From NCBI RefSeq assembly GCF_047730075.1, contig NZ_CP159831.1, forward strand, positions 930,001 through 994,000: a stretch of 64,000 nucleotides of DNA, given 5' to 3'. Every line of letters starts with the position of its first letter. Position 1 is the stretch's first letter. Shown in pieces: positions 17,565-27,443 of the stretch. The position numbers and the translations under genes were made by a program. The DNA is from Njordibacter sp905182035. GTDB taxonomy: Bacteria > Pseudomonadota > Gammaproteobacteria > Pseudomonadales > Balneatricaceae. Below the pieces are notes generated by a model that saw nothing but the letters and a program-made list of their open reading frames with translations, was not told the origin of the DNA and made no database searches.

Positions 17565-18377
17565 CTAGCTTTGCTTTACATCATCATATCTTTTAGATTG
17601 AAGCTGCTGCACGCGTGCAAAATTTTCCAGGGCGGCTTTATCTAGGTCGGATTTGGGTGGTTCAGTTAATTCAAAGCCACTTCCTTTGACGTCGCCTCGA
17701 AGCAATATGGCAGAGTCATGATACCCGGGTAGTGGCTTGACGTTAGAAGATGCATAGTTAAAACCAACACCAAGTCGCCAATCTTTTGATTCGTTTGAAC
17801 TTGATCTGTGGAGCATCAATGTGTGATGGATCGATGCCTGGCCGGGAATTAGATCAATATTAATAACCTTGGTATCATCAATTGGTATAGTCACTTGTTG
17901 GCCTCGCCGAAGCATACTTGTTTTATCATAAGTCGTTTCGTGCGCAACGGGTCCGTTTGAATGCGAACCTCGCACCATCTGCATACCACCATTTGATGGA
18001 TTTACTGGAGATAGGGCGACCCAGGCAGTTATAATTTGATTGGTGGGCTCTACTGGCCAGTAAGTAGCGTCTTGGTGCCAACCGAAATTTGCTGCTGAAT
18101 GGGGCGGTTTAACAGGGAGAAAAGCATTCCATAGTAGAATGTTAGGGCCAATTAAATCCTCGATGACATTTAGCAGGCTTTCCTCAGCGGCAAGTTCAGC
18201 AACCCACCGCAAGACCATCTCTGTTCTACCATATGTCCAATCAGAATAGTCAGAATGGGTGCTGTATTGTTCGATGAACTCGGTGCATTTTTTGGCATAG
18301 TATGCTGCTTTGGCAGAGGAAATTGCATCTACTGCTGTTAGAAAGCCGTAATGGTCGTATTTTTGTCTTAAGTTCAT
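17565..18377 (-). CDS. Phytanoyl-CoA dioxygenase (PhyH) family protein
   Basis: Non-haem Fe(II)/2-oxoglutarate oxygenase, 270 residues. The metal-binding H-x-D is in FGWHQDATYWPVEP (around residue 103), the distal histidine in SIHHTLMLHRSSSNES near 200, and an arginine follows in DWRLGVGFNY for 2-oxoglutarate binding. Such enzymes hydroxylate or demethylate small molecules; the substrate is unknown. It is followed upstream in the same direction by the MlrC-family gene (18450), 72 bases apart, so the two may be co-transcribed. It is one of two PhyH genes in the window (also 52897-53769); the sequences differ widely. Confidence 0.88.
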   Translation of the reverse strand: MNLRQKYDHYGFLTAVDAISSAKAAYYAKKCTEFIEQYSTHSDYSDWTYGRTEMVLRWVAELAAEESLLNVIEDLIGPNILLWNAFLPVKPPHSAANFGWHQDATYWPVEPTNQIITAWVALSPVNPSNGGMQMVRGSHSNGPVAHETTYDKTSMLRRGQQVTIPIDDTKVINIDLIPGQASIHHTLMLHRSSSNESKDWRLGVGFNYASSNVKPLPGYHDSAILLRGDVKGSGFELTEPPKSDLDKAALENFARVQQLQSKRYDDVKQS

Positions 18378-18449
18378 TGATTTATCACTTTGGAATTATT
18401 CATAAGTCCCCTAGTTAGCTCAGATGAGATCCACTAGTTGTTGTTGAGG

Positions 18450-19925
18450 TTAGTCTAAGGGGTAAATGGGCCGCGGTACCTTTTGATAGTTCAAGGCTTT
18501 ATAATTTATAGTACACAGTGCACCGCTATCGCAAACGATGACCTCTCCAGCTATAGGCTCAAACGCCGCTCGGAAATGCTGCATAGACTTTAGTGCGACT
18601 ACAATTTTTTCCCTAGGATCTATACCAAATGTTTGAAATTGATTAAGGTCTAAAATCTGGTGAGCAATACTCACTAAAAGTACTTCAATACCTTGGACTT
18701 TTAATACGATACACTCGCCGAAGTTTTTTTGTAAACCACCTAACATTGGACCTGTTCCTACCACTAAGCCGCTCCCTTGCCAAATGACTTGTGCAGTTAC
18801 CTGAAGTGGGCCACCCCCCATTTTTGGGTCTACTTTTCCCCCGATATTTATACCCACTTGAGCCCCTAGCTTATGGCTTTGTAACTCTAAAACAGCTTGC
18901 GGGTCATACAATGGTCCGAAACAGGCATTTTCAATGTTGCTATCTAAAAGCGCTCTTAATAGTTCAGTACTGTCACCATAAGCCCCTGAACCAGGGTTAT
19001 CTGCGTAATCAGCGATAACTAGAGGGCCTTCTTTTTTTAGTCCAGGCCATTTACTAGCTATGTCTGCTACTTCGGTACAGCTGTAATAAAGATTCAATAC
19101 TTGATCTCGCTTGGTCCAAATATCTTCAGCTATGTGTTCGGCCTGTTCCTGATGAATAGCTGTGTCTCCAGAGCAACATATCAATACTGTAGGGCCTAAT
19201 TCGCTGATATCAGCACTGGCAAAACCACCATTGATACTCACTGCATAGACATCTGCTAGCTGTTCATATTTCCTTGCCAATCTATGTCGTTCGATCATCG
19301 GCCCTATATCAGTTCTGCCACCATTAATTTCTTCTAGCATTGGCCTGTGGGCCCGAAGTGTTAGTGGTTGAATTTCTTTGAGTAACGTGCGCTGTAAAAT
19401 TTGCGCAGCATGCCGTCCTGTTTGACGCATATCTATGTGGGGGTAGGTATTATAGGAAACTAAAATTTGTGCCAATTGGCACATTTTTGGTGTCACATTG
19501 GCATGAGGGTCTAAGGTAACGGCAATTGGAATATCGGGACCCAAGGCTGCACGTACTCTACGCAGTATTTCCCCTTCGCCATCGTCACAAAAATCGGTCA
19601 CCATAGCGCCGTGCAACATCAAAAAAACACCGTCCCACTGCTCAGAAAAATGATGTTCCAGAGGTTTCAATATTTCATCAAATGCATTGCTTGTTACTTT
19701 ACCTCCTGGTCCAGCTGAGGCACTAAAGCAGTGCTGTATTTGCCAACTGTGTTCGGCACCTACATCCAATAATCCTGCCAATTCAGTATTTTTGCTGCCT
19801 CTCTGTGCTATAGCCTGCTCACCATCGAGTAATAGATCATTATTAAAACTACCTAATGTCGTTGGATAAATATTAAATGTATTTGTTTCATGAGAAAACT
19901 CTGCGCTAAGTATTTTAAAAGTCAT
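18450..19925 (-). CDS. M81-family metallopeptidase, MlrC (microcystinase C)-like
   Basis: Predicted zinc-dependent hydrolase of 491 residues, the usual family length (DUF1485 plus MlrC C-terminal domain). The N-terminal motif FSHETNTFN, the FLMLHGAMVTDFCDDGEGE block and the AVTLDPHANVT block are family hallmarks that supply metal ligands. The C-terminal part holds ADYADNPGSGAYGDST, typical of MlrC. MlrC cleaves linear microcystin and the Adda-containing peptide, but most relatives occur in amino-acid or peptide catabolic loci with unknown substrates. A good ribosome binding site (AAGGAAGAG) precedes the ATG. The neighbour in the divergent direction is a D-amino-acid-dehydrogenase-like gene. 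Confidence 0.88.
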   Translation of the reverse strand: MTFKILSAEFSHETNTFNIYPTTLGSFNNDLLLDGEQAIAQRGSKNTELAGLLDVGAEHSWQIQHCFSASAGPGGKVTSNAFDEILKPLEHHFSEQWDGVFLMLHGAMVTDFCDDGEGEILRRVRAALGPDIPIAVTLDPHANVTPKMCQLAQILVSYNTYPHIDMRQTGRHAAQILQRTLLKEIQPLTLRAHRPMLEEINGGRTDIGPMIERHRLARKYEQLADVYAVSINGGFASADISELGPTVLICCSGDTAIHQEQAEHIAEDIWTKRDQVLNLYYSCTEVADIASKWPGLKKEGPLVIADYADNPGSGAYGDSTELLRALLDSNIENACFGPLYDPQAVLELQSHKLGAQVGINIGGKVDPKMGGGPLQVTAQVIWQGSGLVVGTGPMLGGLQKNFGECIVLKVQGIEVLLVSIAHQILDLNQFQTFGIDPREKIVVALKSMQHFRAAFEPIAGEVIVCDSGALCTINYKALNYQKVPRPIYPLD

Positions 19926-20043
19926 TATTAGCTCTTCCTTTTAATTTTTTGGTGACTAAGCTAAGCTCTTTGAACAAAAAAATTTGTTATCTTCTTATAT
20001 CATTTGTGCAATTTTTTAACGAATTTATTTTTAGAGTAATACT

Positions 20044-21300
20044 ATGAACGTACTAGTTATTGGAGGAGGTGTTGTCGGTGTGACAACTGCTTATTACCTT
20101 TCTCAAAAAGGGATGAATGTCACCGTTTTAGAGGCACAAGAAAAGGGTGGGGATTTTGGCGCGACAGCGGGAAATGCTGGTCTTTTAAGTCCCAGTGATG
20201 CATTTGCCTGGGCGTCACCTTCTGCTTTAAAAGTAGCGATTAAATCTCTGTTAAATTCACAGCTAGGGATTCAGTATAAGTTGCATATGGACCCTGCACT
20301 ATGGGGTTGGACAGCATCCTTTCTATCTCAGTGTCGGAGTAGTAAATGGGTCCAAAATACTGATTCCAAATTCCGATTGGCGCAATATTCCATAGATAAC
20401 TTGGCAGATTTACGCCTGGCAACAAACATAAACTTTGATGCTAGTGATCAGGGGATAGCATATGCAAGCAGAAGCCCAAGCAATTTAAAAAAATTAAGAA
20501 GTCATTTTAATTTTTTGGAAGATAGGGGGCTTAAGTTAGAATTACTTGATCGAGATGGCCTGCATGAGAAGCTTCCTTTACTTCAAGCTAGCAGCAAAAC
20601 ATATGCAGGCGCTGTTTTCTCTCCTAACTGTAAAACAGGCGATTCCGCCAAGTTTTCTCTAGAACTAGGCAGGTGGTGTGTAGAGAACACAAAATGCCGA
20701 TTTGTATGGGGTGCTTCTGTTGAATCTTTTTTACAGAAGAATAATAAAATTTCGAGTGTTTTAACGTCTAAAGGAGAGTTTAAAGCAGACGCATACGTAT
20801 TGGCTGCTGGCGCTCACAACGGTATTTTAGCGAAACAACTTGATATCAAATTGCCTATCTATCCAATAAAAGGGTTTTCTATAACAGCCCCTTTAATCAA
20901 TACAAAAATGAAGCCAATGTCGGGGTTTGATGATACAGATAAACTAGTCTCACTATCGATTTTTGGAGACCGCCTCCGCATATCTTCATCGGCAGTTTTT
21001 GATGGATTCAATACAAATCATCGACAACAAGACTTTCAAGGGATTTTGAACCTAGCCAAAGAAATACTCCCAGATGTGGCCAATTACAGTGCTGCTAAAT
21101 ATTGGGCGGGCTTAAGGCCGATGACCCCGTCATCACTGCCCATACTGGGCCCTTCTCCAATGCAAAATCTGTATCTCAATGTAGGCCATGGGAACTTGGG
21201 TTGGACCTTGGCCTGCGGTACGGGGAAAATAGTCGCAGATCTTATAGCCAACGAAAAGCCACGAGTGAATATTAGTCCGTTTCTGTTCAAGGCTAAGTAA
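20044..21300 (+). CDS. FAD-dependent oxidoreductase, D-amino acid dehydrogenase (DadA)-like
   Basis: Flavoprotein of the DAO family, 418 residues, matching DadA in length. The N-terminus has VLVIGGGVVGVTTAYYLSQKG and then GATAGNAGLLSPSDAFAWASP, the latter characteristic of the DadA group. The C-terminal WAGLRPMTPSSLPILGPSP and NVGHGNLGWTLACGTGK are the second FAD-contact region. It would oxidise a D- or N-substituted amino acid at the inner membrane. It is divergent from the MlrC-like gene (118 bases), and shared regulation is likely. It may work on an amino acid released by the hydrolase, which is inference. Confidence 0.85.
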   Translation: MNVLVIGGGVVGVTTAYYLSQKGMNVTVLEAQEKGGDFGATAGNAGLLSPSDAFAWASPSALKVAIKSLLNSQLGIQYKLHMDPALWGWTASFLSQCRSSKWVQNTDSKFRLAQYSIDNLADLRLATNINFDASDQGIAYASRSPSNLKKLRSHFNFLEDRGLKLELLDRDGLHEKLPLLQASSKTYAGAVFSPNCKTGDSAKFSLELGRWCVENTKCRFVWGASVESFLQKNNKISSVLTSKGEFKADAYVLAAGAHNGILAKQLDIKLPIYPIKGFSITAPLINTKMKPMSGFDDTDKLVSLSIFGDRLRISSSAVFDGFNTNHRQQDFQGILNLAKEILPDVANYSAAKYWAGLRPMTPSSLPILGPSPMQNLYLNVGHGNLGWTLACGTGKIVADLIANEKPRVNISPFLFKAK

Positions 21301-21652
21301 ACTCAAGCTGGTTTCACTCATTCCTACCTAATAACACTGCCCTCGGGTAAAGCAATGTCATATACAAAGTAACTTAATTAAGGTGTCTTACGGATAGTCT
21401 GGTAGACTATCTGTAAGAGTTATATTGTTAAATCTAACAAGCTGGACGTGCAGTTTTACGAAGGGTCCTTTACGAGAATTATAAGTCTAATATAGACATT
21501 AATAATTGTTGGTGCTTTTGTTGGTACTATCAGATTTAATTGATTATAACTATATATTTATCAGTGGGTTGGATGGGTTATTCAAATCCTACCGTCCCGA
21601 CCAATTATTCTTATAAGGGTTAATGCGCCCTTCCCAGTAAAGGCTTTTTATC
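21301..21652. other. Intergenic region with a strong hairpin
   Basis: A 13-base stem with a five-base loop occurs at 21387-21417 (CTTACGGATAGTC / GACTATCTGTAAG, one G-T wobble). It lies about 90 bases after the dadA-like stop and could end that transcript, though only a weak T run follows. At 21573-21603 a stretch (ATTCAAATCC ... GTCCCGACCA) resembles the 3' end of a tRNA but has no matching 5' half. No gene is found. Confidence 0.45.
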
Positions 21653-22234
21653 GTGGCCCAACTTTACTTTTATTACTCTTCCATGAACGCCGGAAAATCT
21701 ACCGCACTATTACAGTCAGCTTATAACTATGAAGAGCGTGACATGCGGCCGTTTATAATGTCTGCGGCGTTAGATGATCGCTATGGTCTTGGTAAAGTCA
21801 CCTCTCGAATTGGTTTGGCTGCCGAAGCACAGTTATTCAATGGCAAAGACGACTTATTCAGCATCTTAAAAATTGAAAACCTAAAAAAACCTCTGGATTG
21901 TATTCTCATAGATGAAAGTCAGTTTTTAAGTCGTGAGCAAGTCAAGCAACTCACCTTAGTGGTAGACCAACTCAATATTCCCGTATTGTGCTACGGCATC
22001 CGCACAGACTTTAGGGGGGAGTTATTCCCGGGTAGTCAGCATTTGCTAGCTTGGGCAGACAAGTTGGTGGAGTTAAAAACTGTTTGTTATTGTGGCCGCA
22101 AAGCTACCATGGTGGTGCGGATGGATGGTGATGGTATGGTGATCAAGGATGGTGACCAGGTGGTGATTGGCGGCAACGATCAATATCAGTCCCTTTGCCG
22201 TCGCCATTTTAGTGAACACATGTGGAGTGCGTAG
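21653..22234 (+). CDS. tdk: Thymidine kinase
   Basis: Cytosolic type II thymidine kinase that phosphorylates thymidine (and deoxyuridine) in the salvage pathway; 193 residues, the usual length. The P-loop is SSMNAGKST at residues 9-17, Walker B with the catalytic glutamate is LIDESQFLSREQ, and the zinc site is formed by the CYCG and CRRHF cysteine/histidine segments. The start is GTG at 21653. This is a housekeeping gene and probably marks the ordinary chromosome between accessory catabolic loci. Confidence 0.96.
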   Translation: MAQLYFYYSSMNAGKSTALLQSAYNYEERDMRPFIMSAALDDRYGLGKVTSRIGLAAEAQLFNGKDDLFSILKIENLKKPLDCILIDESQFLSREQVKQLTLVVDQLNIPVLCYGIRTDFRGELFPGSQHLLAWADKLVELKTVCYCGRKATMVVRMDGDGMVIKDGDQVVIGGNDQYQSLCRRHFSEHMWSA

Positions 22235-22240
22235 CAATCC

Positions 22241-22624
22241 TTAGTGGGGTTTGTGACCTAAGGCGAACTCATGCCGAATACTATCAGGCACCATTTTATT
22301 AAATAACATGGTGAAAGCGCCCCATGTCCACAGGCTCGCCATAATAGCAGCCGCCATAGACGATATTGCTAGCGTCTCATTTAAAACATAATTCAGCGCT
22401 AGAAAGGCTAAAAAAGATCCACCCATGAGGCTAAGGTCATACATGATGTGCTGTTTTACTGCGTGCCGATTATAGTTTAGTTTAAGTATATATGTAGTCA
22501 TCATTAAGGTGACGGCACTGTTCCAGCTCCAGTCTAGTAAAGAGAGCCAGCTAAGGTTAATTCCTAGTCCACTGATCAACAATAGACCAATTTTTGGTGA
22601 GTTGAGAAAAAATTTCATAATCAT
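22241..22624 (-). CDS. Small integral membrane protein, unknown function
   Basis: I do not recognise the family. From ATG at 22624 the product is 127 residues; an in-frame TTG at 22645 would add seven. It has about three or four hydrophobic segments (IGLLLISGLGINLSWLSLL, AVTLMMTTYILKL, DLSLMGGSFLAFLALNYVL, AISSMAAAIMASLWTWGAF). It is convergent with tdk, only six bases from its stop. The ending HEFALGHKPH is polar. Probably real because of its consistent membrane profile, but nothing indicates its job. Confidence 0.6.
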   Translation of the reverse strand: MIMKFFLNSPKIGLLLISGLGINLSWLSLLDWSWNSAVTLMMTTYILKLNYNRHAVKQHIMYDLSLMGGSFLAFLALNYVLNETLAISSMAAAIMASLWTWGAFTMLFNKMVPDSIRHEFALGHKPH

Positions 22625-22870
22625 TGTGTTATGTGACCTGCGCAAGAACGTATCATTTTTTAAGCTAACTACTCAGTAAAGTTGTTAAAGCTTTTGTAAA
22701 TATAGCAGCCTAGTGTTAAGCAGCTGCAAGCACTATTTAGTGTGTTTAGTTTACCATCATCTGTGAGGAACAATTTAGGTAAAAATTGCTATACCTGCTG
22801 AATAATCCAATGGTATGTTACTACTTCTATATGGCCTCTATAACGGGTCGCTTATTGGGAGCAATAACAG

Positions 22871-24877
22871 ATGATGAACAACCTCGATTTTACCCATAGC
22901 ATCGAAGAGTGGACCCATTTCTTTATTCCACTTGCAGACGGTACACAACTGGCTGCAAGGGCGTGGCTGCCCAGTGACGCAGTTGATTCTCCAGCTCCAG
23001 CTATCTTAGAATATATTCCTTATAGGAAACGTGATGGCACGGCCATTCGTGATGAACAAATGCACCCTTATTGGGCTGGCTTTGGCTATGCCTGCATTCG
23101 GGTTGATATGCGTGGTTGTGGTGAGTCTACTGGGCTGTTGTTAGATGAGTATCTACAGCAAGAACTTGATGATGCTGTGGAAGTGATCGAGTGGCTGACA
23201 ATACAAACTTGGTGCAGTGGAAAAGTGGGCATGATGGGTAAGTCTTGGGGTGGTTTTAACTGTCTGCAAGTGGCCGCAATGGCACCTGCAGCATTAAAAG
23301 CCATAGTTACTGTATGTTCCACTGATGATCGCTACGCCGATGACATTCACTACCGTGGTGGCGCATTGCAGTTAGAGAATTTTAGCTGGGCCTCAACGAT
23401 GTCCTGTTACATGGCTAAGGCACCAGATCCTCTGTTATTGCCTGATACATGGCGTCAGCAATGGCTTCACCGGTTGGAAAATATGCCATTCTTGGCCAAG
23501 CAATGGCTAGAGCACAGCTATAAGGACGATTACTGGAAACATGGTTCAATTAACGAAGACTATAATGCCATTAAGGCTGCAGTGTATTGTGTAGGAGGTT
23601 GGGGCGATGCCTACTCAGAAACTATTCCGCGCATGATGCAAGGGTTAACATGCCCCAAAAAGGCCCTAATTGGCCCTTGGGCCCATAAATACCCAAATTA
23701 CGCATCACCTAAACCAGAAATAGATTTTTTAGGCGAGGCCAAACGTTGGTGGGACTATTGGCTCAAGGGCATAGACAACGGCATTATGGCAGAGCCAACC
23801 ATTGCTGCCTATATCCAAGATGGTGTTCCACCTCAGGCATCATATGATGTTCGTCCTGGTATTTGGGTAGAAGGTAGTCAATGGCCCATCCAAACAAGCC
23901 GCATTGATTTACAGTTGAGTTCATCTGGTCAATTAGTTGAAACTGGCGATAGTGGGCAGGTAACAGTGAATAGCCCACTTACAACAGGTGCTGCTAGTGG
24001 CGAATATTGTATCATTTGGTGTGGACCAGACTTCCCCACGGATCAACGCCAAGATGATGCCAATAGCCTATGTTTTGAGACTACAGCGATGATTGAACCC
24101 GTGTCCATTCTGGGTGGTGCAGTGTTTAATGCGGTAGTAACAAGTGACCAAAAAAGTGGCCAAATGGCCTTACGCCTTTGCGATGTCGCACCTGATGGTA
24201 GTAGCACTCGCATTACTTATGGAGTGCTTAATTTGGCCATGCGTGGGGGCTTAGATAAGCCCCAGTCTCTTATACCCGGACAGGGTATGGACATCACCAT
24301 AAAGCTGGATGATATAGGTTATGAAATACCCCAAGGCCACAAATTACGTTTGGCCATCTCAACAGCTTATTTCCCATTATTATGGCCAGCAGCACAAAAA
24401 GGTAATTTGAGTTTAGACTTAAGTACTGCCCAGTTGAGTATTCCGTGTCATGACCGCACAGGACAATTGACGCGAGACTTAGGCCAAGGGTATGTCTGCC
24501 CAGTGAACAAAATTACAGAAATTAGGCCTGAAACACACACCCGTGTTACCCAAACAAATGCGGCCAACGGCCAACAAACCACAGTTATTGATGATGTTTT
24601 TGGTGAATTTACCTTCGTCGATCATGGGCTCACGGTGGGAGATGTGTGTCGTGAAGAGCACTCAATCTTACCCCACGACCCAAATTCTGCGACCAGCTTC
24701 TGCAAGTGGCACTCACGTCAAGCTAGGCCAGGTTGGGAAATAGACGTTTACACCAGCCTTAAGGTGACATGTGACGCTAATAACTTTTATCTTGATGCCA
24801 GTTTAGAGGCTTTAGAGAATGGTCAGCAAGTGCATCAAAAAACCTGGCAAGAGCAAGTGCCGCGAGGTTTTGCATGA
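22871..24877 (+). CDS. CocE/NonD-family hydrolase (X-Pro dipeptidyl-peptidase S15 type)
   Basis: Serine hydrolase of 668 residues combining an alpha/beta-hydrolase domain (about residues 1-300) with a C-terminal jelly-roll domain as in cocaine esterase CocE. The nucleophile elbow is GMMGKSWGGFNCLQ; the oxyanion segment is YIPYRKRDGTAIRDEQ; the acid and histidine lie in CVGGWGDAYSETIPRM and GPWAHKYPN. It has no signal peptide. It hydrolyses an ester or amide in the cytoplasm; the substrate is unknown. It is first in a four-gene operon overlapping the next gene by four bases. Confidence 0.9.
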   Translation: MMNNLDFTHSIEEWTHFFIPLADGTQLAARAWLPSDAVDSPAPAILEYIPYRKRDGTAIRDEQMHPYWAGFGYACIRVDMRGCGESTGLLLDEYLQQELDDAVEVIEWLTIQTWCSGKVGMMGKSWGGFNCLQVAAMAPAALKAIVTVCSTDDRYADDIHYRGGALQLENFSWASTMSCYMAKAPDPLLLPDTWRQQWLHRLENMPFLAKQWLEHSYKDDYWKHGSINEDYNAIKAAVYCVGGWGDAYSETIPRMMQGLTCPKKALIGPWAHKYPNYASPKPEIDFLGEAKRWWDYWLKGIDNGIMAEPTIAAYIQDGVPPQASYDVRPGIWVEGSQWPIQTSRIDLQLSSSGQLVETGDSGQVTVNSPLTTGAASGEYCIIWCGPDFPTDQRQDDANSLCFETTAMIEPVSILGGAVFNAVVTSDQKSGQMALRLCDVAPDGSSTRITYGVLNLAMRGGLDKPQSLIPGQGMDITIKLDDIGYEIPQGHKLRLAISTAYFPLLWPAAQKGNLSLDLSTAQLSIPCHDRTGQLTRDLGQGYVCPVNKITEIRPETHTRVTQTNAANGQQTTVIDDVFGEFTFVDHGLTVGDVCREEHSILPHDPNSATSFCKWHSRQARPGWEIDVYTSLKVTCDANNFYLDASLEALENGQQVHQKTWQEQVPRGFA

Positions 24878-25815
24878 CAGTACTGGATGCCCAGATGCAG
24901 ATCTTCGTCGATCAGAGTTTAAGCTTCTATCCTGCCGATGCCATTGATGCCAGTGTTGCACAACAAAGGCAATGGTATAACGCCTTATGTAAAGGGTTTG
25001 CGGCACCGCTGCCTAACGGGATTGGGTTCAAAGATGACACTATTGTTGCGCAGGGTGGCCATCCTGTGCCCATAAGGCGTTATCAGCATCAAAGCCAAAC
25101 TAATGGTACCGAAGGCATTCACATCGTATTTATTCATGGTGGTGGCTTTGTGGTGGGGGACTTAAACAGCCATCATGATATCTGTGGTCAATTGGCTAAT
25201 GATACTGGTTTTGATTTAGTTGCAGTAGATTACCGCTTGGCACCGGAACACCAATACCCAGATGATATTAACGATTGCCTATCAGTGGTGGATAACTTGC
25301 TACAAACAGGCCAAAAAATGATTTTGGTGGGTGATAGTGCAGGTGGTACTTTAAGTGCTTGTGTGGCTAATGCTCGCAAGTCATATGTGGGTACCCAATT
25401 GTTAGGCCAAGTGTTGATCTACCCGGCCTTAAACCGTGGTGTGGATACGCCATCCATGACTGAACATGCATTTGCACCTTTACTAAGCAAAGATGACATG
25501 GATTATTATCTGCCGATTCGTGTGGGTGGTGATCGCAGCATTATTGCTAGCCTAGGAGGCAATTACATGCCCATGCAAACACTGGACTATAGTGGATTGC
25601 CAGCTACTCATTTATTTCCAGCTCAAGTAGATCCGCTGCGAGACGACTGCGAGATCTATGCCCAAGCCTTGCGCGATGCTAACGTAGAAGTCACTAATCA
25701 TTTGGCTATGGGTCAGGGTTTAGTACATTGTTATTTGCGAGCACGTAATATGAGCGATAAAGCTGCTGCCAATTTTGAGGCAATTTGCACTGCAATTAAA
25801 GGTTTAGCCAAATGA
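24874..25815 (+). CDS. Alpha/beta hydrolase, hormone-sensitive-lipase family
   Basis: Carboxylesterase of 313 residues, family IV (HSL-like). HGGGFVVGD is the oxyanion-hole motif, GDSAGGTLSA carries the catalytic serine, DPLRDDCEIYAQALRDAN the catalytic aspartate, and GLVHCYL the histidine. It overlaps both neighbours by four bases, so it is co-translated with the CocE-type hydrolase and the GMC oxidoreductase. Two different hydrolases in one operon suggest that a compound with more than one ester, lactone or amide bond is opened before oxidation. Confidence 0.92.
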   Translation: MTVLDAQMQIFVDQSLSFYPADAIDASVAQQRQWYNALCKGFAAPLPNGIGFKDDTIVAQGGHPVPIRRYQHQSQTNGTEGIHIVFIHGGGFVVGDLNSHHDICGQLANDTGFDLVAVDYRLAPEHQYPDDINDCLSVVDNLLQTGQKMILVGDSAGGTLSACVANARKSYVGTQLLGQVLIYPALNRGVDTPSMTEHAFAPLLSKDDMDYYLPIRVGGDRSIIASLGGNYMPMQTLDYSGLPATHLFPAQVDPLRDDCEIYAQALRDANVEVTNHLAMGQGLVHCYLRARNMSDKAAANFEAICTAIKGLAK

Positions 25816-27437
25816 GCAAAGGTTCTAGTTATGACTATATTATAATTGGTGCTGGGTCTGCCGGTTGTGTACTTGCTAATCGGTTAAGCGCAGATGCTAA
25901 TCACTCGGTACTTTTGTTAGAAGCGGGCCCCAGTGATAAGCGCTTTTATGTACAAATGCCTATTGGCTATGGCAAAACCTTTTATCAATCTAAAGTCAAC
26001 TGGATGTACACCAGTAACGCTAATGCTGGGCTCAATGGCCGGACTAGTTATTGGCCACGAGGCAAGACCCTCGGTGGCTCTAGCTCCATTAACGCTATGG
26101 TTTATGTGCGGGGCCATAAACAAGATTTTGAAGATTGGCAAAGTGCCGGTAACCCTGGCTGGAGTTATGATAACGTGCTGCCTTATTTTAAACGCATGGA
26201 ATCATGGCAACATGGTGCTGATGAGTTTAGGGGTGGCGATGGCCCTCTAAACGTATCGGACGTATCGGCCAAACTTCACCCCCTATGCAAACATTTTGTA
26301 GCAGCAGGTGAAGCCCTTGGCTTTGATTACAATGCCGATATGAATGGGGTGAAGCAGGAGGGTGTAGGTTATTATCAGCTCACAACTCACCAAGGCCAGC
26401 GCATGTCCGCTGCCCGTGCCTACTTAAAGCCTGCTCGAAAAAGGCCCAATTTAACCATAGTGTGCAATGCTTCAGTTGCACGTATTGTATTTGAGGGTAA
26501 GCGTGCCATTGGTGTGGAGTATCAACATAAGCACAAATACCATAGAGCCAATGCGACTAAAGAAATCATCTTGAGTGCTGGCGCTGTAAATTCACCGCAA
26601 TTATTGCAGCTTTCTGGTATCGGCCCAAGCCATGTGTTGCAAAAGGCTGGGGTTGAGCAAGTGCATGAAAGCCCAGCCGTAGGCCAACATTTACAGGATC
26701 ATATTAGCCATAGCTACTTTTACCGTGCTAGCCAACCTACATTAAATCAGCAGTTGCAGCCTTGGTGGGGTAAGTTGTGGCAAGGGTTCCGCTATGTCCT
26801 GACTCGAAGTGGTCCTTTGAGCTTAAGTATTAATCAAGCGGGTGGTTTTGTGCACACCCGTGAGGGTTTAGATCGGCCTAATATTCAGCTATATTTTTCT
26901 CCATTGAGCTATACCAAAGCGCCTTTGGGTGAAAGGCCTATGATGAATCCAGACCCCTTTCCTGCTTATGTATTAGGTATTTCAAATTGCCGGGTTCAGT
27001 CTGAGGGTGAAATCAACATCACTTCTAATGATCCCAGCAAAGCGCCTGCCATTGAGCCCAATTACCTAACCCATGAAGATGAAATACAAGACCTGTTGGA
27101 AGGCGTTAAGCTAATCCGCAAGTTAGCCGAGACTTCTCAATTGCAGGCCATTACCTTGGACGAAATGCGCCCTGGTTTGGGTTGTAAAACAGATGCTCAA
27201 CTAATTGAGGATATTCGTAATAACGCCGATACGGTATTCCATCCCTGCGGTACCTGCCGTATGGGGCCAGACCCAAAAGATAATGTGGTGAATAATGAGC
27301 TAAAAGTCCATGGTCTAGTCGGTTTGAGAGTAGTAGACGCGTCGATATTTCCCAATGTTATATGTGGCAACATTAATGCAGCCACCATCATGGTGGGTGA
27401 AAAAGCCGCCGATCTAATTTTAACTGAACATAAGTAG
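25812..27437 (+). CDS. GMC-family FAD-dependent oxidoreductase
   Basis: Flavin alcohol dehydrogenase, 541 residues. The FAD motif is DYIIIGAGSAGCVLANRLSADA, the GMC signature is PRGKTLGGSSSINAMVYVRG, and the active-site block is FHPCGTCRMGPD with GNINAATIMVGEKAADL. This resembles choline and aliphatic alcohol dehydrogenases more closely than the copy at 9080. It follows the HSL esterase (ATGA overlap), and an enolase-superfamily gene starts six bases later. It probably oxidises an alcohol released by the two hydrolases. Confidence 0.92.
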   Translation: MSKGSSYDYIIIGAGSAGCVLANRLSADANHSVLLLEAGPSDKRFYVQMPIGYGKTFYQSKVNWMYTSNANAGLNGRTSYWPRGKTLGGSSSINAMVYVRGHKQDFEDWQSAGNPGWSYDNVLPYFKRMESWQHGADEFRGGDGPLNVSDVSAKLHPLCKHFVAAGEALGFDYNADMNGVKQEGVGYYQLTTHQGQRMSAARAYLKPARKRPNLTIVCNASVARIVFEGKRAIGVEYQHKHKYHRANATKEIILSAGAVNSPQLLQLSGIGPSHVLQKAGVEQVHESPAVGQHLQDHISHSYFYRASQPTLNQQLQPWWGKLWQGFRYVLTRSGPLSLSINQAGGFVHTREGLDRPNIQLYFSPLSYTKAPLGERPMMNPDPFPAYVLGISNCRVQSEGEINITSNDPSKAPAIEPNYLTHEDEIQDLLEGVKLIRKLAETSQLQAITLDEMRPGLGCKTDAQLIEDIRNNADTVFHPCGTCRMGPDPKDNVVNNELKVHGLVGLRVVDASIFPNVICGNINAATIMVGEKAADLILTEHK

Positions 27438-27443
27438 GTATAA

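Noticed and set aside
21573..21603. tRNA-like 3' end (ATTCAAATCC ... GTCCCGACCA)
   Set aside because: The acceptor-stem complement and the D and anticodon arms are absent upstream, and the T-arm does not pair properly. At best a relic or attachment-site scar.
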